Shown: positions 56,526 to 64,000 of the stretch, piece after piece
How the letters are laid out: every line of letters starts with the position of its first letter
Numbering within the stretch: position 1 is the first letter of the stretch
Assembly (NCBI RefSeq): GCF_035083965.1
Contig: NC_089735.1
Span: 13,142,501 to 13,206,500, forward strand
DNA length: 64,000 nucleotides
Source: Branchiostoma lanceolatum
Taxonomy: Eukaryota > Chordata > Leptocardii > Amphioxiformes > Branchiostomatidae
Direction: 5' to 3'
Made by a program: the position numbers and the translations under genes
The notes under the pieces: generated by a model
What the model was told of the DNA's origin: nothing
Seen by the model: the letters and a program-made list of their open reading frames with translations, nothing else
The model's database searches: none

Positions 56526-57653
56526 AAACAGAATGGACGTTTATTGACTAGCATGATCCTGATCAGTTTGTTTTACAATTTTGGGAAAGAAAACACCTGG
56601 AGTTGGACAGAAAGTCCTTTGCAATTTTATATACCTTACGATGGTGATCAATAAGTCATATCTCACCCAGAAATAAGGTGCAGAACTCACATTTTGGGGC
56701 ATAATTATGTAGTATGACTTCTTTTAGCAATCTCCACCAAATTTCAAATTTTTGTGGCCAATACTTTCCAGGCCACGTCCATTTGAAAATCATATGGTGA
56801 GAGTCGAGAAATAAAAAGTTGAACTGTGATTAGAGCTGTGTGGGTCGAGTTCCTCAGTCCCTGAAAAATTATTGTGCAACAGACAGTTTACGTTTACTGA
56901 TAACAAAGAAACAAGGAAACACTCATTAACTTGAAGGAAATACTTAATGAACATTTTCATTTGAACTTCCCTTTGTCCTGTGTATGAAAAGACTACATTT
57001 TATCATGGTAGACTTAACAAGTACAACAGAGCCGTTCAAGAAAAGCCTCGATGACTACATTGTACTCTAGTAGTAGTAGAGAAAGGTAGGGTAAGGGTTG
57101 ACAGGATCATAAGGTGTTGTTATCATCATATTATTTAAAGGAACATTCTGTCAGTACTGGCCAAAAAAAAATGATTACAGGGACATTCTGTCAATTATAG
57201 CCACAGCCATGCAGGCTCTATAGAATATAATCAAGCACTAGATATATATAGTATTGACAGGTGGTGGTACCTCAGACCTGGGTGGGCGATTTGGATTGGG
57301 TGGGAAATCCCTGGCAAAATGCATGTACGGGGAGCTCTGATGACTGACACTTTTGTCTGTCAATAGAAATGTTTTTCCCGCATCAGATGGTCCTATCAAT
57401 AGCCATGGTGTTCGAGTAATGTAATCAACTCAGCTATATTATTACTAAAGTTGTTTATAAGATTAAAACTTCTATTCACTGGTACAGGGTGTAGGGAAGA
57501 GTTGAGGTCTTTGTAACTTCCCTTTTTCTCACATCTTAACATTCCAACTGCTTCAGCTCATGAGAAATGGTTATGCTTGTTGGCTATTTTTGTTGAAGAA
57601 AGTTTTACTGTGTAACTGGTGCCTTTCTATTCGTTACGCTTATTTTTAAACAG
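56526..57653. other. Unassigned interval
   Basis: Probable intron or intergenic sequence before the Cys/His-rich gene. A small repeat of ACATTCTGTCA(G/A)T occurs at 57146 and 57183. No certain exon. Confidence 0.4.
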
Positions 57654-60600
57654 ATGTCCCTGGACCACGAAGGACACAAGCGAGGAGGATGTACTAAGTG
57701 CAGCTGTGAAGCCTTCCTGCTGACAAAAAACAGTCATCAGTGCGGAAACTGCCAGCATGTGGCTAGGTCCCATGTGAGTACTTTTTATTTTATTGTCACA
57801 TCAAAAGTCTGGAATACAGTGTCACTAATATTAGCACTTTGTTAAGTTTAATTTTCACAATGGCTTCTCCTTCATCAAGGCTTTAAATTTCTTCTTTGGG
57901 AAGGTGCAACCAGAAATCTGGAAATTTAGCTTCACAGAAAAGTTTGGGTGCACTTTCACAATGTAAGATAAGTACATTTTTACATGTAAAATGTAAGCAA
58001 AATGCAATTCATCAGAAGTGGACCTGAAAAGGGCTTTTCATCAGTAATTTGCATTTTCTTTTCTTCATTGTGGAAATATTCTTGCATAGTTGTACGTAAG
58101 TTTTCCTTTACTAATTGTAATTTAGTTTCATTTATTACTTGTATTTTTTATGATTGTTTTGGAATTCCATAACAAATTGCACATTGTGAGGGATGTGTAT
58201 TTACTAGTGAGATATCAAGAAATACGTATACACATTCTTATTCATCTTCTTCTGATGCAGTTTTGTGTCGTTAATACATTCAGTAGTTTTTGTCCTAAAA
58301 TACTACATACTAGGACTGTGTACCTTTCCAAAAACATTCAGGTACAGGTACGGTACAGGTACAGCAGTTTAGCTACATGTTCGGACCTGTACATGTACCT
58401 AAACAAGATTGGTCAATTATCTGTATAAGTTGAACTTGAATATGTAGCCAACTGTCTTTTATTATATAGTGGTCATCTTTGTGTGATGATATATGTATTT
58501 GACCCTCAAAACAAGCTGATTTTTCTTCATTGTCAACTATAATGTTATCAAGATTGTTACCTCTGACATGTGATGGTCAAACAAAATGGTGCCCACTGGT
58601 GTTTTAGTTTGTTTAGGTAAAGGTACACCAGATGTTGGGTCCTGACCTGTACCTAAACAATTTTACAGGTACAGGTACATGTGTACAGTACCAAGCCACA
58701 CAGCCCTACTACTGTACTTCCAAAAGCCGTCTGTACTTAAGTTTAGTTATTTTATGTATGTATGTTCTGTGCAAATCCACACTTGTTTTGTCTGTAGATA
58801 TATTCTAGATCAAAGACCTTTTGTATCAAAAGGCTTGAATGGAATATTTGGTCACATATTTCTTTTAACCTTTTCAACAGATACTTCTGCAGGCCTGTCA
58901 AGTACAAACGTGCGATTGCAGTCAATGCGAGATCGAGCCAGCCATTTCCTGCAGAGAATGTGCCAACTGCGGGCACAGTATTAAAGTGCACACACCCTCC
59001 CACCGTAAGTCTTCTAACTTGCCTAACAATGTACCAATATATATATATATATATATATGTATATACAGGGCTCGAAATTCATTTAGGTAATAGGTGCACT
59101 GGTGCACCTTACCCAGCTGACCTTTCCTACAAATTTAGGTGCACAGAAAGAAATTTGGGTGCACAACATAAATAAAGTATAATGTCAGCAAAACGTATTT
59201 ACAAACCCTAGCTAGCCAAGTTGCGTCTCTCAAGAACTTATATCTGAAATTCTATAGCTATACTTCGAAATTTGAGCAATACATCAAAGTGCAACAAAGG
59301 ACTTATATTACTTTTCTGTTACTTAAATTTCAAGGATATTCTTAAACAGTATACAAGTGTACAATAGTACCTGCTCCCCACTATAGCCTTCAAAAATATC
59401 TAGATGCACTTGTGCACCCACAGTCAAAAATTAGGTTAACAGCTCCAATGTTGGGTACACAAAAGTGCATACACCCATTATTTCGAGACCTGATACATAT
59501 CATCATCATCATCTATCGGCCATCGGCCGGGACTAAATAAGTACATACATCACTCCAAATCGCCGTGTCCTGATACATATATCGGGATCTGTTATAGGAC
59601 AATCCGCTATGCTCCTAGGACATTGGTATCACAATAAAGCAAATGACAATTGGGATTTCTACCAGGACCAATTCCACTACTGCGTGTGGGAGACATTCAT
59701 ATTACATCAAGATGTTTTTAAAAATAGACTGAATCATTTCACATTCACATCACAAGTAACATTTCAATAATTGTTTAATCATTGAATCAATGATTTTATT
59801 CATAATTTACACAGACAGACTTCCAAAATTTCAAACAATTAGCTCTTAGATATGGAGTCACTCACTAATTGGAGAAAATGGTTGAGGATATAAAATCCCT
59901 AAGTCCGTGGTCATCTGCAAATGTCCTAGTAGAATTACAATTTGTCCTAAGACAGATTGGAATTCCTTTCTGTCAAGGAGAATCTGGAATCAAGGACAAT
60001 TCCAGATTGTGATCTTGAATCTAGGACAATTTCAGATTGTCCTGAATTTCAATCTCTATTGTGACAAGAGACTAGTAAAGTTAAATTTGATTGTTTTCAC
60101 TCAAAATAAAGCAGGTTCTTCTCACCTTCACCAGGTGCTACAAAATACAATGTTGACACATACAGGTTGTAAATGACTTGCCATCCTTAGCTTTTTATTG
60201 CCACCCGTGGTTCATTAATTTTCATACTCAATTACTATTGCTGTTTATTGCAATTTTTTTATTAAATTTCAGTTGCAAAGTCAGGTCGTTCTGTTGGTGC
60301 TGCTGGGTCATCAGGTGCTACCAGGTCATCAGGTGCTGCCAGGTCAGCAGGTGCTGCCAGGTCAGCAGGTGCTGCTGGGTTTACAGGTATGAATCTACTT
60401 TCATCAATGGAATTGATTGTCTTTCATGACAAGGATTCTTTCTAAGGGCTTTGAATAGTCTTCTTTCTGTAACTTCTAATATTGCAGGTCTGGACTACTA
60501 TAAATGCTCTGTCCAACTTATTTTATGTGCATCTTGACTTCCTTAAAGCTAGTCTGAATCATCAGATTATTAATCTCACCCATACATGTCTTTTGAGACA

Positions 60601-61164
60601 TGATACATGCATTTTTGAAAAAAACAAACCTATCTTGAGGTTGGGTAGGAATTGACTGATTTTCTAGACTCTGTACCATATTCCTTAAGTTCGATTACTT
60701 GGCTTCACTGAAGGTGCTTTCCTCCTTATATCTTTCCCCATGTGGGTAAAGATAGGACACCCTTTGAGGTGTCATTGTGAGTCATCTCCCCAAGTTGTAA
60801 ATACAGTGCAGTGCAACTATACTTGACACAACTTACTCACTTCTTAACCAAGCTAGAAATTACATGCACCTCACAAATTTTACCTGGATTTAGTCTAAAT
60901 TTTACTTACACTGGAGTGCATACAAAATGTATGTAATGTCTACCTTGTATGTTGGGGCCTGACATGTCCTGTGCTCTGGCAAATGGGAATTTCTTTTTTT
61001 TGTTTGTAATTGTAGGGAGGACTTTTTCAGACTGGCTGGACCGTGATGACGATGATGATGACTTCCACACGAGGATGGGTGCGGCTCAAAAGATAATGAA
61101 GAAAGATAGAGCTCGCTTCTGTTCGTCATCCTTAAGGAAAAAGAAGAAGACACAGGCTGTTCCA
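57654..61164 (+). CDS. Unrecognised gene with two Cys/His modules and an Asp-rich/basic tail (partial)
   Basis: Four exons with consistent phases: 57654-57773, 58881-59004, 60273-60386, 61016-61164; 169 codons. Exon 1 has GCTKCSCEAFLLT...CGNCQHVARSH, and exon 2 has TCDCSQCEIEPAISCRECAN then CGHSIKVH. Both look like zinc-binding modules of the form C.C(..)C...C..C.H....H, one per exon. Exon 3 is a low-complexity RSAGAA repeat from an 18-bp unit. Exon 4 has FSDWLDRDDDDDDFHTRMGA and the basic LRKKKKTQ. The first exon opens with ATG right after an AG, so the true start may be upstream. The donor at 61165 (GTAAGT) means at least one more exon follows, not found. Function unknown; a cytosolic or nuclear metal-binding protein is only a guess. 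Confidence 0.65.
58311..58708. mobile_element. MITE with TAGGRCTGTGT termini
   Basis: TAGGACTGTGTACC at the left mirrors CCACACAGCCCTA at the right. Interior GTACAGGTAC repeats resemble 46061-46490. Intronic. Confidence 0.7.
59037..59064. repeat. TA microsatellite
   Basis: Alternating TA run of about 22 bp followed by GTATATA, next to a hAT-like element. Confidence 0.9.
59066..59492. mobile_element. hAT-like MITE with CAGGGCTCGAAATT end
   Basis: CAGGGCTCGAAAT at the left mirrors ATTTCGAGACCTG at the right (one mismatch). Interior TTAGGTGCAC and GTGCACC motifs face each other. The target duplication is obscured by the adjacent TA run. Confidence 0.75.
59610..60070. mobile_element. Diverged relative of the 32181-33235 foldback element
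   Basis: Contains TTTCTACCAGGACCAATTCC, ATCAAGATGTTTTTAAAAAT, AGACTGAATCATTTCACA and, at the right, TGTCCTGAATTTCAATCTCT then ATTGTGACA, matching parts of both arms of the larger element. Confidence 0.65.
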
Positions 61165-62434
61165 GTAAGTACAGTCACAAGCTTCTTCTTCTTTGGGTTG
61201 GCTAGCCACATCAACTTGTTGATGAATCTGCTACACTTGACTGGTGGAGCTTGGCTTGGAATGGAATCAAGGCACCATGGAAAATCAATTGTTATTGTGC
61301 CCTTGGTCGGTTCAATCGGTGCCCGAGTTGTCTACCAACCTTTCTTTCAAGTCAATAATCACTAGCCGATGTTTGTATTTTTCCGACAAGGTTCTTTGTG
61401 TAGAGAAATTCGCCAGCATGGCTGAAAAAAATGGCGACGTGTGTTTCAGCAAGATTAGACAACATTCTTTCCAGATCGGCAACGCCGCAGAGAAATTTCT
61501 AGATCTTTATAGCAATGTTACCCATGAAAATATCGTGTATGAGTTTTTTTGCTCTGGATGCGGGTTTTATATGTCCAAAACCGGTAAAATGCTAGATATT
61601 TGCTGACAAAATACCTGTACTATAGCGAGACGCTGTTTACTTGGCACCCTTCACTTGAAGCATGGGCAGGTAGCTATAGTGTTGTAAAAAACGATTATCT
61701 ACAGATTAGAATTGTTATAAATAAAAGATAATTCATGTATATAAATTTTCTTTATTCAAAGAACGTCTTTGATGAAATAAGTTTATACTTTCATCATTAG
61801 TTTGTGCAATTCAATGTACGGTAAATCACATCGCACATTATAGTCCCACCCACATAACAGTAGACCTATGACCACAGGTGCCATCTTGGTTCTCCGTGCA
61901 GCAAAACATGCCGATTTAGCCGTGATTTTCCCCAATTTAGCATTAATGACCGATGTCGCCACACATGTGAAAATGATGCGATCGTCTTTGGTAACATTTT
62001 GGTTGCCTGCGGTCTAGATTGGGGGTGGTTGCGGTCACAGAAGACAAGGGGTAGTCTTTGACACATTGCTTAATGCTTGTGTCTATGGGGAAAAAAATCG
62101 GAACCGACCGAAATCGATCTTCTTGAGACGATGGTCGTCTTTGGAAGTGGTTGTCAGACCAAGTTCGACTGTAATTGATAAAGTACAGAAATGTAACTAA
62201 TATCCACTACGTTACTTATATAAAGTCAAACATAAAGTGTCTGAAGAAATCTCTAAAGTAACATTCTGGTATTGTAGGCATTGTTGCATATCTAACTGCG
62301 CATACCTGGGGGTTTGTTCCATCAGATTTGTTTGATCACATGATATGTTTATCATCATGGTGGATTAATTATGTAACCCGGTAGATTTATATGTGAATGG
62401 ATGTTGGGTCTGTAAGTTGCTTCTTATATTTAGA
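61165..62434. other. Interval with relics of the 62437-63793 transposon family
   Basis: The part 61990-62175 (GGTGGTTGCGGTCACAGAAG, CTTAATGCTTGTGTCTATGG, ATGGTCGTCTTTGG, GTTCGACTGTAATTG) is a diverged copy of the right end of the downstream transposon. A 62-codon frame (61418-61606, MAEKNGDVCFSKIRQHSF) starts in an AAAATGGCG-rich context but has no recognisable domain. Confidence 0.45.
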
Positions 62435-62436
62435 TA

Positions 62437-63793
62437 CAGTCAAACCTGCCCAAGGCGACCACCCGGCGGACCGAGCAAAAACGGTCGCGGTGGACAGGTG
62501 GTCGCCATGAAGAGGATTCCACTCACATGTTTCCAGGTCGAGGTTTTCAAATACAGTACGTAAATGGATGAAAAATTATGTGAATTTAGACAGCAAGACC
62601 CCCACCAGGTTCAATTCTCATTGACAGAAAGATTCTACAAAAATTACGTTTTCCGTTATCGTTGTAAATTGTATATCGCTAACGTTAACGTTACATCGTG
62701 TACAAATTTTCGTCATAATTTCGACTACAAAACAACGGTCGCCTCGATGATCTCGCAGCGATCTCCCGCGTACACACACACACGCACATCATCGAAGTTT
62801 TAAGGCCTAAGACAAATCCCTAGAAAACACCTGCTGGCCCCAGCCTTTTTTAGGACGCCGGCCGCTGGATAAAAGGGTCAAAACGTTTCGATCTGACAAC
62901 TAAAGATGAAAACGGAACGGTGTGATTTCGTCGGGCGGCAAGCTCTGTGCGACCGCATCGAAAGGTATGAGTCAGTGCAGCAGAACGCACAGCGTCCAAT
63001 AAAGGTTTGTGAGGTTCATGAAAATAAAAAGAAAATAAGGATATCAATTTTCATCAATGACTAGAGTATTTGTTAATGTTCATACACAAAAGCATCGTGT
63101 TTTAGAAAGGTCAGCGGTACGCCAAATCCGGGCCGCGCCAAAATGCCCAAATCCAAGATGGCGTCGGGACCAAGGACAACATTTCTCGCCCGATGTTTTG
63201 CCCGCCGCGAAGTCATTTTTGGGCGGAATGTAGTAAGACACAGACACATTTTTATTGAAAATACAAGAAATAGATAGTACTTTCTGTGAAATCTGAATTT
63301 TTGACGCCATGCACTACGTATTCGTTTTGAAAATTGAGTTTAAACCGAACTGAGTTTGCGGTAAACTATAAGATTACGCAAGGAGATTACGATTGGCACA
63401 ACAACATCACAAACATTTCTCTTTACAATGTTTATAGGGGGAACGTTTTATTAAAACACTCCATGGAGAAATCGATGCTATAACACCGTCTGCTATTCCA
63501 TATATTTTTGTCCTTATTTTGTCCTTTAAAGTCTTGAAAACATTTCCGTGAAATCTGACAGCAAAATGATCTGATGTCACCACACGCTTGAAAATTAGGC
63601 GGCCGCCATGGGCAGGGATTGTGCTCTGTGCGGTCCCAATTCGTGGCGGTCGCGGTCGCGTTGGACAGGTGGTCGCCATGGGCAGGCAGCTTAATGCTTG
63701 TGCCCATGGGGAAAATTTTCGGGACCGAGAAAAAGCGGTCGCCATGGCCAGGTGGTCGCGTTGAAAAGGTGGTCGCCTAGACAGGTTTGACTG
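62437..63793. mobile_element. 1.36-kb DNA transposon, CAGTCAAACCTG termini, TA target duplication
   Basis: CAGTCAAACCTGCCCAAGGC at 62437 mirrors GCCTAGACAGGTTTGACTG at 63793, and TA flanks both ends. Subterminal GGTGGTCGCC and GCGGTCGC(G/C) motifs repeat at both sides. No full transposase frame; a short frame (from 62906, MKTERCDFVGRQALCDRIER) with a donor-like GTTTGTGAG after it might be a remnant. Superfamily uncertain. Confidence 0.85.
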
Positions 63794-63795
63794 TA

Positions 63796-64000
63796 ATCAT
63801 CATTGTTTCATCATATCCATTCATTGAACTTCCGGTTTTGATATCTCGTGTTATGGACAAGCTATGGTCATAATATGCATATGAGTGGTAGATAGCTCTT
63901 GGAAGGGAGGGTAAGTCAGTTAGATTTTTTGCAACTACAGCGGCCTTGTGTTAGAATTTAAAACAGAATAATTCAAGAAGGGGATGACAGATCGTCTTGA
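63796..64000. other. Unassigned window end
   Basis: No feature recognised. Confidence 0.4.

Noticed and set aside
61418..61606. 62-codon frame starting MAEKNGDVCFSK
   Set aside because: Good start context, but no domain, no partner exon identified, and it lies in a region of transposon relics. Left as a remark in the interval entry.
1..64000. CRISPR array, operon or phage-type defence system
   Set aside because: Regular repeats here are satellites without unique spacers, and the genes have spliceosomal introns and animal domain architectures.

Overview
The window looks like a genomic piece of an invertebrate chordate, most probably a cephalochordate (Branchiostoma, amphioxus). That is an inference from intron-rich bilaterian genes, many tRNA-derived SINEs, CR1/RTE-like LINE tails, dense miniature inverted-repeat elements (MITEs), and vertebrate-like orthologues (a BCAP/PIK3AP1-type adaptor, WDR12) beside expanded LRR, CUB and LDLa families. 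There are no operons, CRISPR arrays or prokaryotic signals. By eye, well under a fifth of the sequence is coding; most of the rest is repeat-derived.

Layout. 1-4,725: a short tandem duplication, then a 4-kb minisatellite of about 54 units of 74 bp. 5,846-13,221: two single-exon minus-strand paralogues encoding leucine-rich-repeat type I membrane proteins with a shared NPxY-type tail motif. 14,177-23,069: the 3' eight exons of a PIK3AP1/BCAP-like signalling adaptor (plus strand), its introns full of SINEs and MITEs. 23,070-27,660: repeat-rich non-coding sequence, including a retroposon nested in an inverted-repeat element. 27,670-34,663 and 37,118-40,578: two minus-strand paralogues encoding secreted LDLa-CUB proteins (four LDLa + CUB, two LDLa + CUB). 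43,102-46,020: a two-exon WDR12 gene. 47,678-50,737 (minus) and 51,667-52,758 (plus): a head-to-head pair of IphP/PtpB-type phosphatase genes. The first keeps the CX5R loop but has a frame break; the second has no recognisable catalytic exon. 54,730-56,525: seven near-identical ~249-bp tandem units, each with a 105-bp segment bounded by splice-site-like sequences. 57,654-61,164: four exons of an unrecognised gene with two Cys/His modules and an Asp-rich tail. 62,437-63,793: a DNA transposon with TA target duplications.

Functionally, the LRR and LDLa-CUB proteins belong to the cell surface or extracellular space, the BCAP-like protein to receptor-proximal PI3K signalling, WDR12 to nucleolar 60S ribosome assembly, and the phosphatase pair to cytosolic tyrosine/phosphoinositide dephosphorylation. 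They do not form one pathway. What the window shows best is recent local duplication (LRR pair, LDLa-CUB pair, phosphatase pair, tandem exon-like array) together with heavy transposable-element traffic close to exons.
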